From JBALVT01 sp045110675 (GTDB lineage: Bacteria; Pseudomonadota; Gammaproteobacteria; Pseudomonadales; Halieaceae): a stretch of 50,737 nt of DNA. A model generated the notes under the pieces. It searched no databases, was not told where the DNA came from, and saw only the letters and a list, made by a program, of their open reading frames with translations. The stretch spans positions 1 through 50,737 of the forward strand of contig JBGCGJ010000033.1 in NCBI GenBank assembly GCA_045110675.1, written 5' to 3'. Both the position numbers and the translations under genes were made by a program. Shown piece after piece: positions 35,443 to 43,581 of the stretch (its first letter is position 1; the number at the start of each line of letters is the position of its first letter).

Positions 35443-35860
35443 AATTTAGAATAATGACCAGAAGAGTGAGGACTGCGGGTTCATTGCTATTGAGAAACAG
35501 GAAAGCGGCACATCCCCAGTTTAGTCCGGCCAAAAACGTAAAGCCGCACATACTTTTGAGCAAACGGGCTTGTTGTGAAACGCTTTTGTCCTCTCGTTTT
35601 AGATAATGGAAAAAACCCAGATAGCGCGCCAGCGCCAAGACATAGTGGATAGCGCACCAAACAAATGCAGCCAAGGGGTTTTCTTCCCAGTATATCCAGC
35701 AGGTAAAAGTCGCTACGGAAAGGTTGCCGAGCCAGATAGAAGAGCGTTGTGAAGCTAGAAGTTTTACTCGAGCAAATACAATTGCATCTTCTAGGCTAAT
35801 GGATTGTGGCATCGCGTTTCGTTGCGAAAGGCGATCACTTGGGTAGGATACGTCGACCAT
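35443..35860 (-). pseudogene. Membrane sensor gene truncated by the transposon
   Basis: From 35860 (or an internal Met at about 35812) the minus strand encodes an N-terminal multi-pass membrane domain. The helices include LGNLSVATFTCWIYW, LAAFVWCAIHYVLALARYL, FTFLAGLNWGCAAFLFL and VLTLLVIILNW. This pattern (RVKLLASQ ... LGNL ... AGLNWG) is that of the membrane anchors of diguanylate cyclases or hybrid histidine kinases. The native sequence ends at the transposon edge; the frame runs on into the terminal repeat. No GGDEF, EAL or kinase domain is present in the window, so the output domain is lost. Confidence 0.75.
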
Positions 35861-35888
35861 ATTATTGTTTAATCCAAAAATCTCTATA

Positions 35889-35914
35889 GTGACAGGTGAG
35901 GCGCCTCAGGTCAC
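35889..35914. promoter_or_regulatory. Nested dyad in divergent intergenic region
   Basis: The perfect palindrome tgaggcgcctca (35897-35908) is enclosed by gtgac (35889-35893) and gtcac (35910-35914). It lies between the divergent truncated sensor and methyltransferase genes and lacks a T run, so an operator is more likely than a terminator. The binding protein is unknown. Confidence 0.35.
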
Positions 35915-36074
35915 AGCCCATTTAAGGGTAGCAATCTATTGGACCCTGGGATAGCGGATGAGCTCGGGCACTCTGAATGGCTTAAGATGAGTGATTTGTG
36001 AGTACAAGACGCGTAGTAGCGCGTTATACTGCTACTTCATTTAAGTGGAAAACTTCATGAGGGGAGAAACTATA

Positions 36075-36836
36075 ATGCAGAAATTGATAGCGGCTTTGTC
36101 CGTAATGGCCACTCTTTCACTAAGTAATGCCGTATTCGGCGCCGATTTTTCCCAGACCAAGGAAAAGCTCAAAGCAGCCATGGCCTCTGATATGCGGACT
36201 GAAAAGGAAGTGGCTCGTGACAGCAACCGGCGGCCCATAGAAACTTTGGAGTTTTTCGGATTCAGAGAGGATATGAAAGTCATCGAGTTACTCCCTGGGG
36301 GCGGCTGGTACACCAAGCTACTGGCCCCGGCACTGGCGGAAAACGGTGAATTTTTCGTTGCCTACGGTACCGGCAGGGTTAAGGATCGCCTCGCTGAAAA
36401 ACCTGGTTTTGAAAAAATGAAAATTGTTGCCGAGCAAGCTGAATTTAATCGGCCCGAAGGGTCCAGGTTTTACTCCCTAGCTAACACCGGTTTGGGCGTC
36501 AAAAGAGCCGATATGGTGTTGACCTTTCGGAATTACCATAACTTTGATGACGCCGCTCGCGATGCCATGAATAAATCGGTGTTCAAAGCGTTGAAGTCAG
36601 GCGGTGTTTACGCCGTTGTTGACCACACCCGTCGACACATGCAAAAAGATGGTGACGAGAATCGTCGAAGATTCGACCCTGTTAAGGCCATCAAGGAAAT
36701 CGAAGCCGCTGGCTTTGAGTTTGTCGATTATTCAGATCTTCACTATCGGCTAGATGACGAACTGCGATACGAAGTTGGTCGCAAATCTGTCACCGGAAAC
36801 ACCGATCGCTGGACTTTGAAATTTCGCAAGCCATAG
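36075..36836 (+). CDS. Exported class I SAM-dependent methyltransferase (COG4798 type)
   Basis: This 253-residue protein begins with a signal peptide (MQKLIAALSVMATLSLSNAV, cleaved near FGA). It then has a Rossmann-type methyltransferase domain: KVIELLPGGGWYTKLLAP is the SAM-binding motif I, ADMVLTFRNYHNF is motif IV-like, and LKSGGVYAVVDHTRR follows. An exported SAM enzyme is biochemically odd because SAM is not expected in the periplasm, yet this family commonly has such leaders. GGGGAGAAAC precedes the ATG at 36075; an upstream GTG (36045) would mask the signal. The substrate is unknown. Confidence 0.85.
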   Translation: MQKLIAALSVMATLSLSNAVFGADFSQTKEKLKAAMASDMRTEKEVARDSNRRPIETLEFFGFREDMKVIELLPGGGWYTKLLAPALAENGEFFVAYGTGRVKDRLAEKPGFEKMKIVAEQAEFNRPEGSRFYSLANTGLGVKRADMVLTFRNYHNFDDAARDAMNKSVFKALKSGGVYAVVDHTRRHMQKDGDENRRRFDPVKAIKEIEAAGFEFVDYSDLHYRLDDELRYEVGRKSVTGNTDRWTLKFRKP

Positions 36837-36854
36837 CTGCGAATGAGTATTGCG

Positions 36855-38180
36855 TTAGGAGTGACTGTTACGCGTTGGTTCAACGGGCCAACGCAGGCAC
36901 ATATCAGCACCGCCTTGTTCTGCGCCACCTATAATCAGTTCACCCAGATGAAGCTGCATGGCTCGCTGCACGATGGCAAGCCCTAAACCGAACCCTGGAC
37001 TGTGTTTGCTATCGGGGCCTTGTAATCTACTGTAGGGTTGCAGTGCCGCTTTGCGCTCCAGTTCAGGAATGCCGGGCCCATCATCAACTACGTGTATTTC
37101 GCAAAAGCCATTTACAATCGCCGAGTGAATGACGACGCTGGATTTAGCATAGCGCAATGCGTTGCCCAGTAGATTATCTAAAGAACGTTTTATCAAACGT
37201 GAGTCTGCCAATACGCTGTCAAAACTATCACTTGGCTGGAGGGAAACAGATATGTTCGGGTCAGTCGCTTTATAGTTTTCCATGTAATGTTTGAGCCAAG
37301 ACTTAAGCTCGATGGGTTCAAGTTTGGGAATCAGGTTATCCTGGTCTAACTCAGCGTAGGCCAACATTTCTTCAATGAGTGTATTGAGTTCTTCTACATC
37401 ATTGGCGATGGATTGACGATGTCGACTGTGTTGCTCCGTGTCTTCTCCTCTCATCATTTCCAGGCTGAACCGCATCCGAGCCAGCGGTGTGCGAAGCTCG
37501 TGAGAGACCGCCTGGGTGAGCTCTTGATGAGAGCGCATCAGCGACTGTATTCGCTGCGCCATACTATTGAAAGCATTGCCCAACGGTGCGAGCCAGGAGC
37601 TGCTGGGGATATCCACACGATTGGAAAAATCCTGTTCACCAAACGCCGTTGCCGATGTCTGAAGAGAAGACAAGTCCCTGGATAGAGGTCGAATCCACAA
37701 AAACACTGCAAAGGCCAGCGCGGTATAGAACACCGGCACAATCCACCGTGCCCCTTCACTCACATTTTCCTGGCTTGGCCCCAGGGCTAGCACCCAGTCG
37801 GTACTGCCTAGGCGGCGGTAGGCGATTGGTAAGTCCTGCTCATCATAGAAGGTGACGATCTGCATTTTTTGCAGCCGTTTGTATTGTTGCGGTAGCGTTG
37901 AAAAGTCGGCCAGTGAGTGCAGCGACGCTGGCAGCTCCAACTGCAGTGCCAGATAGTCCTCAATAGCCTTCATCGGTTGAGCTTCCAGCATTGGCACAAG
38001 CGTTTCCGCGTAGCGAAAGCCACCGAGGATCAGCGTGTTGTTTTCCTGGTTGCTGCCTTCAAGATGGTAGTACTCAAGTACGCGCTCTAATCCCAAACCG
38101 GTGAGCAAAACCAGTGATGCGATAAAAAGATAGGCGCGAAAAAATGTCCAGCTGGAAGATAGCACGTTATGCCCAGGCAT
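36855..38180 (-). CDS. Sensor histidine kinase, RstB-like
   Basis: This 441-residue inner-membrane kinase has transmembrane helix one near residues 11-30 (FRAYLFIASLVLLTGLGL), a ~110-residue periplasmic sensor region and helix two near 145-165 (VPVFYTALAFAVFLWI). A HAMP linker follows, then the H-box SHELRTPLARMRFSLEMM, the N-box RSLDNLLGNALRYA, and G-boxes VDDGPGIPELE and GFGLGLAIVQRAM. Its start lies inside the last 14 bases of the response regulator gene, so the two are coupled. It is the last gene of the mipA operon. The signal sensed is unknown. Confidence 0.93.
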   Translation of the reverse strand: MPGHNVLSSSWTFFRAYLFIASLVLLTGLGLERVLEYYHLEGSNQENNTLILGGFRYAETLVPMLEAQPMKAIEDYLALQLELPASLHSLADFSTLPQQYKRLQKMQIVTFYDEQDLPIAYRRLGSTDWVLALGPSQENVSEGARWIVPVFYTALAFAVFLWIRPLSRDLSSLQTSATAFGEQDFSNRVDIPSSSWLAPLGNAFNSMAQRIQSLMRSHQELTQAVSHELRTPLARMRFSLEMMRGEDTEQHSRHRQSIANDVEELNTLIEEMLAYAELDQDNLIPKLEPIELKSWLKHYMENYKATDPNISVSLQPSDSFDSVLADSRLIKRSLDNLLGNALRYAKSSVVIHSAIVNGFCEIHVVDDGPGIPELERKAALQPYSRLQGPDSKHSPGFGLGLAIVQRAMQLHLGELIIGGAEQGGADMCLRWPVEPTRNSHS

Positions 38181-38880
38181 CCGCTACGAACAGGTAGCCC
38201 TTGCCCCAAACCGTTTTGATACGGCTGGGGCTTTCGCCGTCATCGCCCAACTTTTTGCGTAAATGAGAGATACACACATCGACTGTGCGATCGAGGCCGT
38301 CGTACTCCAAACCTCGCAGTTGTTTGTAGATGTCGTCTCTGGACAGAACTTTTCCCGCCTGGGAAGCAAGCAAGCACAGCAACTCGAATTCCTGGGTGGT
38401 CAATGACACCTGGGCGCCTTTGAGTGAGGCGTGATGGCCAGCACGGCTTATCTCCAGTTGCCCAAAACGTAGCGTGGACTCAGACGTATTGTTACCGCGA
38501 TTGCGCTTGAGCAAAACTCTCGCCCGAGCCAGTAGCACCCGTGGGTCTACTGGTTTGACCACGTAGTCGTCCGCACCAAGTTCGAGTCCGAGTACTTGAT
38601 CGATATCGTTTCCTTTGGCGGTCAATATCATGATCAATCCGCCAAAGCGTTCTCGAAGTTCCCGGCAGACAGTGAGCCCATCCTTACCCGGTAACATCAG
38701 ATCGAGAATGACCAAGTCAGTCCATTGCGAGTCGAAATGAGTGACAGCGTCGTCACCCCGGGATTCCACGCGTACATTAAATTCGTGCTGGCTCAAATAC
38801 TCACGCACCAGGTCGGCCAGGCGCGCGTCATCCTCTACCAGTAAAACATTGTGTTTATCCATTGGCTGCGAGCTTATCAC
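38167..38880 (-). CDS. OmpR-family response regulator, RstA-like
   Basis: This 237-residue regulator has a receiver domain with acidic pair EDD at about 16-18, phospho-acceptor Asp60 in LVILDLMLPGKDG, Thr in ILTAKGND and Lys in VVKPVDPR. A winged-helix DNA-binding domain follows (LTTQEFELLCLLAS ... DRTVDVCISHLRKKLGD). The GTG start at 38880 overlaps the TGA of the DUF3019 gene (GTGA), favouring it over ATG 38862. The partner kinase overlaps downstream. A tandem TGTAAG repeat spaced ten bases apart at 40357-40372, upstream of mipA, is a plausible binding site. Confidence 0.93.
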   Translation of the reverse strand: MISSQPMDKHNVLLVEDDARLADLVREYLSQHEFNVRVESRGDDAVTHFDSQWTDLVILDLMLPGKDGLTVCRELRERFGGLIMILTAKGNDIDQVLGLELGADDYVVKPVDPRVLLARARVLLKRNRGNNTSESTLRFGQLEISRAGHHASLKGAQVSLTTQEFELLCLLASQAGKVLSRDDIYKQLRGLEYDGLDRTVDVCISHLRKKLGDDGESPSRIKTVWGKGYLFVADAWA

Positions 38881-39296
38881 AGTACATTCCAGACATGACG
38901 GCGTCTGCGCCTTTGCGGCTTGCGCTGCGACAAGCTGACAATGCGGATGGTAATTTCTGCCAGATGTTCGTCGTTAGGAACCTCCTGCAACCAGAAGGAT
39001 ACGTTTTCTCGGGAGGCCAGCTCAACGTGCTTTTGCCCAATGCTCGCTGCGGTCCAGCACTCGATCGCGCCACTAAGTTGTGACCCGTACAGGCAGTAAT
39101 CACCGGGGCCGTTGCTATTCCAGCTTAGCTCTACCGCCATCACGCACGGTGATTTCTCTGCGCGCTCGAGCAGACAGACTCCCGGTCTTGCGGTTAACAC
39201 AGGTTCTGCGGCAAGCGCTCCCCACGACAGACAAGTCAACACTGTGGCCAGGATGAAGCTCGAGCTTGAGGGGGAAACTGCAGAGCTAAAATTCAT
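38877..39296 (-). CDS. DUF3019 family exported protein
   Basis: This ~139-residue protein has an N-terminal signal-like segment (FILATVLTCLSWGALAAE). The conserved cysteine pattern of DUF3019 follows: GVCLLERAEKSPCVMAVELSW, then GDYCLYGSQ and AIECW, ending with a basic tail RKPQRRRRRHVW. Function is not known. The ATG at 39296 lies inside the last codons of mipA (11-bp overlap) and its TGA overlaps the response regulator start. Such complete coupling suggests the protein works with the outer-membrane protein and the two-component pair, perhaps as a periplasmic signal partner; that is inference. Confidence 0.82.
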   Translation of the reverse strand: MNFSSAVSPSSSSFILATVLTCLSWGALAAEPVLTARPGVCLLERAEKSPCVMAVELSWNSNGPGDYCLYGSQLSGAIECWTAASIGQKHVELASRENVSFWLQEVPNDEHLAEITIRIVSLSQRKPQRRRRRHVWNVL

Positions 39297-40260
39297 AATA
39301 AAGCCCCACAAATGCTGTCTGCACATGATCATCTTTGACCGCGGGGCTGTCACTTATCGCATGGTCGAGTTTTTCATATTGCAGTACCCCAATGATATTC
39401 CAGTGATTGTTCAGGGCATACCTGGCGCCGATTCTGGCGAAGACATTTATCGCTGAACCTACCCGATACTCGGGAAGTGCGATCGTCGCTTCATCCTCTC
39501 TAACACCGTAGTAATAATTTGCCGCTTGGGAGCTCTTCCAGTTGAAGCCGGCAGAGGGCACCAGCTCCAGTTGGCCCATTTTGTGTATTCTCGCCCAGGA
39601 GAACCACAACTCCTGGCCGTCGTGTTCACCGCTGATATCGGTAACTACTTGAAGTTGAAATTCGGAGGGACCCAGGTTGTATAGCATTTCCAGGCCGCCA
39701 TCGACGGTGATGTCTCGTTCGGGCGCCTCGGGCCGAGCGACACTGGCGCTATTGGGGTCATTCGAGTCAACGGTAATACCTGCCGGCGGCTGCAAAAGAT
39801 TTTCACCGGTACTAGCCCCGAGCCCGGGATTAAACCCTACGGAACCGTCATTGAGGAATGAATAGAAAGATCTTTCGCCCCCTACGCCTGCGATTGCGTT
39901 GACACTCCAGTTGTTTCCCTCGCTGAGAAACCAGCCAACATCACCGTTATCAAAAAACCAATGCTCGCCAAAATACGATAGCTGGAGGATGCCGTAAATG
40001 GGGACATCATCGGAGTTGATCAAAGGGTTACTTCTTTGGCCATAACCCACGCCGAGGCCAATTTTCCACGGGCTGTCGCTATCGGTATACAAATGCTCGG
40101 GGTAGAGGTCTGAGCACAGAGGCAGCTGCTGGGCGCTGTCGGTACCTGATTGCTCTGAAGACACTGAGCACTTGCCCGCTTCGGCCTGTACCGCTTGCGC
40201 GAGGAGAGCGGCGGTCAAGCATCCAGCAAGCACTAGTGCCAGGCATTTTAGATGTAACAT
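39286..40260 (-). CDS. MipA/OmpV family outer-membrane protein
   Basis: This 324-residue protein has a signal peptide ending AVQAEA, then beta-barrel sequence starting WKIGLGVGYGQRSNPLINSDD (split here: WKIGLGVGYG, QRSNPLINSD) and closing with the outer-membrane C-terminal pattern TAFVGLYYEF. MipA/OmpV proteins are outer-membrane barrels, one of which scaffolds murein synthesis in E. coli. Cys residues near the mature N-terminus (KCSVSS, LCSDLY) may form a disulfide. It is the first gene of the operon mipA-DUF3019-regulator-kinase and so is probably both target and input of that system. Confidence 0.9.
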   Translation of the reverse strand: MLHLKCLALVLAGCLTAALLAQAVQAEAGKCSVSSEQSGTDSAQQLPLCSDLYPEHLYTDSDSPWKIGLGVGYGQRSNPLINSDDVPIYGILQLSYFGEHWFFDNGDVGWFLSEGNNWSVNAIAGVGGERSFYSFLNDGSVGFNPGLGASTGENLLQPPAGITVDSNDPNSASVARPEAPERDITVDGGLEMLYNLGPSEFQLQVVTDISGEHDGQELWFSWARIHKMGQLELVPSAGFNWKSSQAANYYYGVREDEATIALPEYRVGSAINVFARIGARYALNNHWNIIGVLQYEKLDHAISDSPAVKDDHVQTAFVGLYYEF

Positions 40261-40320
40261 AGGTTCCGCATTTTATTCACAAGGGTCATTGACGTTTTTC
40301 GACAGTCACAGCCTCGCACA

Positions 40321-40372
40321 TGTAAGTTGATTATTCCGTTAGCAATTCTTTGAATGTGTAAGCAAATGTAAG
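40321..40372. promoter_or_regulatory. TGTAAG direct repeats in the mipA / beta-propeller divergent promoter region
   Basis: TGTAAG occurs at 40321, 40357 and 40367. The last two are exactly ten bases apart, one helical turn, as for tandem sites of OmpR-family regulators. The region separates mipA (minus) and the beta-propeller lipoprotein (plus). Binding by the RstA-like regulator of the operon is proposed from position only. Confidence 0.5.
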
Positions 40373-40481
40373 TCATTTACAAAAAAAAACAGTTTAATGC
40401 ACAATTCCCACAGTATGTAGCGCACAGCGAGTCTAGTGTTAGGGATAACAAGAACAGCGTAAATGCGATTAGGGAGCGAAG

Positions 40482-42650
40482 ATGTTTGAGATGGCGGAAT
40501 TGAAGAGAAGCATATTGCTTGGTGGGGCATTGGGATTGTCAGCGCTGCTGCTGGGCTGTGGCGGCGGAGGAGGCGGAAGCAGCTCTGCGCCGCCGGCAGT
40601 ACCAGATCAACCGAATACTGCACCACCGGCTGCCGCATTGGGCCTTTTACGTCCGGCCGGCTCAGAAGAAGAGCTGACCAGCAGCCTCCATAGTGGTTTA
40701 CGCGGAGCCGGTTACGTATCAAATAACGAGGAAATTCTGTCTCTAGACGGGTTCGCGGCAGCCCCCGAAGCTGGAGCCGCCTGCGCGGTTTGCTCAGGCA
40801 ATTTCAGCACAACCAATCTGCAGGAACTGGGTGTAGACGAAGCCGACACCGTTAAATATGACGGCGAAGTGCTGTATATGGTCGATTACAGCTTCCCCGA
40901 TTTTGTCGCGACGCCTGCTGAGGAAGAGGAGCCCGGGCTGGCGGCGGAATCCTCTATAGTCGCGCCGCAAATTCCGGTGATCAAACTGTTCGATACCAAC
41001 CCCGAGGTTCCTTCAACACAGGAGCTGTCTTCCATAGATCTTGAGTCTTCTGAGTTTTCAGTAGATGGCCTGTATTTGATGCAGGGGGAGCAGGGCAAGC
41101 AGATGATCTCTGTGGGTCAAACCAACTCCTTTGTCTACTGGGAGCTGTTTGCCAGTGACTACTATTGGCGCAATGGTCGAACCCAAGTGCGTTCGTGGAA
41201 TGTCGATGACGCCACCGCACCCTCTGATGCCTGGAACGTCGAGATCGATGGCAGCTTACTGTCGAGCCGACGTATTGGCGACATGCTCTATTTGGTCACT
41301 CGTTACTCGCCCGCCATCGAAGGTCTTATCAGTTATCCCCAGACCGAAGATGAGGTTGCCGCCAATCAGGCGCTAGTCGATGAAACGCCACTCGAAGATT
41401 TATTACCCGATGTCCGTAGCAATGGTGGCACAAGCACAGAACTACTGAGTGCGACGGATTGTCTGATTCCCAACGACGAATACGAAGGTTCTTCGGTTCC
41501 CCCGGAGCAGGGAAGCATTGTCACGGTAACGGCAATCGATCTAACCTCGCCTGATTCCATGCAATCGGTTTGTCTGAATACCTACGCCAGCGGTTTTTAC
41601 GCCTCTACTGAAGCCATCTACGTGACTGCCAATCTCAGCACCAATTCGACCCTCATTCACAAAGTACAGCTGACGGACAACGGCCCGCAGTATCGGGGTT
41701 CGGGTGAGGTTCCCGGTTATATTGGTACCAGTAATCCGTCCTTTTTAATGTCCGAACACAATGGCGATCTGAGGGTGGTCAGCAGTACTTGGGAAGGCCG
41801 CTTTTTTCCTCTTCCGGTTGCAGAGCCACAACTGGTCGAAGCTGAATCAGAGGTGGTCGAGGAAGATTTTGGTAGGCATCATCTTACGGTATTGCGCGAA
41901 TCTGCCGATGGCACGGAGCTTGAACAAATAGCGCAGTTGCCTAACGAATCCAGCCCCGAGCGTATTGGTAAGCCCGACGAAAATATCTTCTCCGCGCGTT
42001 TTGTGGGTGATCGGGCGTATGTCGTGACGTTTAGAGTGATTGATCCACTGTATGTTATTGACCTACGCAACCCTGAAGATCCACAGATTACTGGCGAGCT
42101 TGAAATTCCCGGTTTTTCCACTCTCTTGCAGCCTGTAGGAGAGAATCTACTGCTGGGCGTAGGGCATGAAGTACCTGCCACCGGAGAGAATATAATAGAA
42201 GGCGTCAAAATGGCCTTGTTCGACGTAGGCAATATTTCCCAGCCGGTCAGTTTAGCGCAAGTTATTATCGGTAAGCGCGGTAGCTACAGTCCCGCGCTGG
42301 ATAACCACCACAGCCTGACGCTGTTGGAGCGGGACGGGAAATACCGCGCGGCCATTCCTATCGAGCGCTATGACGGTGAGCTGGACAACAGTGAAGGTGA
42401 TGAGGGTGTTTTTCGGTATTACGGTTGGAGTGACAGCGGTCTGTATTTGTTTGATATAGACCCGGTCGCCGGAAGTCTGTCCCAGGCTGGAACGGTCATT
42501 GTTGACCAGGCCACTCCAGAAAAGCCCTACAGCAATTTCGGAATCTACAACGGTCGATCAGTGCTGCACGACGAAGCGGTGTTCTTTGTCAATGCTGGCA
42601 CCGTGTGGTCTTCTTTCTGGGGAGAGAATAGAAACTTCTCCGGCGATTAG
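40482..42650 (+). CDS. Beta-propeller domain lipoprotein
   Basis: This 722-residue secreted lipoprotein has a lipobox LLLGCG at about 23-28, followed by a glycine/serine linker. The beta-propeller domain begins with the characteristic FSTTNLQELGVDEADTVKYDG (split here: FSTTNLQELG, VDEADTVKYD). Repeats such as VTAIDLTSPDSM, RFVGDRAYVVTFRVIDPLYV and LLLGVGHEV follow. Proteins of this family are surface- or periplasm-located and of unknown function. GGAGCGAAG precedes the ATG. It is divergent from mipA across a 220-bp region carrying TGTAAG repeats, so the two may be co-regulated. Four cysteines including CAVC could form disulfides. Confidence 0.88.
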   Translation: MFEMAELKRSILLGGALGLSALLLGCGGGGGGSSSAPPAVPDQPNTAPPAAALGLLRPAGSEEELTSSLHSGLRGAGYVSNNEEILSLDGFAAAPEAGAACAVCSGNFSTTNLQELGVDEADTVKYDGEVLYMVDYSFPDFVATPAEEEEPGLAAESSIVAPQIPVIKLFDTNPEVPSTQELSSIDLESSEFSVDGLYLMQGEQGKQMISVGQTNSFVYWELFASDYYWRNGRTQVRSWNVDDATAPSDAWNVEIDGSLLSSRRIGDMLYLVTRYSPAIEGLISYPQTEDEVAANQALVDETPLEDLLPDVRSNGGTSTELLSATDCLIPNDEYEGSSVPPEQGSIVTVTAIDLTSPDSMQSVCLNTYASGFYASTEAIYVTANLSTNSTLIHKVQLTDNGPQYRGSGEVPGYIGTSNPSFLMSEHNGDLRVVSSTWEGRFFPLPVAEPQLVEAESEVVEEDFGRHHLTVLRESADGTELEQIAQLPNESSPERIGKPDENIFSARFVGDRAYVVTFRVIDPLYVIDLRNPEDPQITGELEIPGFSTLLQPVGENLLLGVGHEVPATGENIIEGVKMALFDVGNISQPVSLAQVIIGKRGSYSPALDNHHSLTLLERDGKYRAAIPIERYDGELDNSEGDEGVFRYYGWSDSGLYLFDIDPVAGSLSQAGTVIVDQATPEKPYSNFGIYNGRSVLHDEAVFFVNAGTVWSSFWGENRNFSGD

Positions 42651-42684
42651 TTTTCGCGGCGCCTATCACCTTAGGTCTTCGCAG

Positions 42685-42730
42685 AGCCGGGTTCTGGTCT
42701 AATGCCATTTCCCGGCTTTCTTTGTTGTTT
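42685..42730. terminator. Weak hairpin between convergent genes
   Basis: agccggg (42685-42691) pairs with cccggct (42711-42717), followed by a T-rich run ttctttgttgttt. The long 19-nt loop lowers confidence. It sits between the beta-propeller gene and the convergent rhomboid gene. Confidence 0.5.
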
Positions 42731-42738
42731 TGGCAGCT

Positions 42739-43428
42739 CTAATCCCGGTGAGTGATGCGCGTCTCGCTATCTAACCTCCACTGATCTCCAATGATGGGAT
42801 CGTCCTCTTCTATGTTTGCACTTTGTTCTTCCGGGGTCCTCTGCCAGGAGTAGCGTTTTCGCTCCGGCTTCGGGTCCCAGTGCCGAAACATCACGGCACA
42901 GAGTACGCCGGCCACCGCCCCGAATAGATGTGACTCAAAAGACACTCCGGATTTACCGGGGAATATTGTGAATAACATGCCACTGTACATAAAGAATGCC
43001 AGCATCAGCAGCGCGGCAGATCGCCGGTCGCGGCGCAAAAAACCGCTGATCAACAGAAAAAAGAACATGCCGTGGGTCAAACCGCTGGCGCCGAAATGAT
43101 AGCTTTCTCGCCCCATCAGCCAGACGCCGGTACCGGACAAAACCCAGACTAAACTGAAAGTCCACCAGCGAGATTTTGGATAGCCATAGATGAGCGCGGT
43201 GCCGAGTAGCAGAATGGGGGCTGAGTTTCCCATTAGGTGCTGCCAGGAACCGTGCACTAGGGGTGCAGTCAGTATTCCGATCATGCCGTCGGCGTCTCGT
43301 GGATAAACGCCTAGCAGGTGTAAATCCAGCGCAAAAAATACTTCTACCAGTTTTATGACCCAGATAAGAAGGACAAAGGCAGCAGCAACGCGAATAGACA
43401 GCGCTATCGAGGGGGGAGGATTACTCAT
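42739..43428 (-). CDS. Rhomboid-family intramembrane serine protease
   Basis: This 229-residue membrane protein has about six helices. The rhomboid catalytic pair is present: Ser115 in HFGASGLTHG (GxSG) and His167 in FESHLFGAVAG. The upstream HGSWQHLMGN loop matches the oxyanion-stabilising region. Such proteases cut transmembrane helices of partner proteins. The C-terminal ~50 residues are a charged cytoplasmic tail (KPERKRYSWQRTPEEQ). It stands alone, convergent with the beta-propeller gene. A second rhomboid with a different architecture is at 48443; the two are not close paralogues. Confidence 0.9.
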   Translation of the reverse strand: MSNPPPSIALSIRVAAAFVLLIWVIKLVEVFFALDLHLLGVYPRDADGMIGILTAPLVHGSWQHLMGNSAPILLLGTALIYGYPKSRWWTFSLVWVLSGTGVWLMGRESYHFGASGLTHGMFFFLLISGFLRRDRRSAALLMLAFFMYSGMLFTIFPGKSGVSFESHLFGAVAGVLCAVMFRHWDPKPERKRYSWQRTPEEQSANIEEDDPIIGDQWRLDSETRITHRD

Positions 43429-43581
43429 TCATTCGATATGGGGACGTGTTGGCGGAGTTAAAGGCCTCATTAAAACCCAAAGTTTTTATCTGCGATTTTA
43501 ACGGTTTATTTAGAGATGTCTGAATCATCCTCATTTTCCCAATGCGGTGGATAGGCTATACTCGTCGATCTCTCGAACCAG

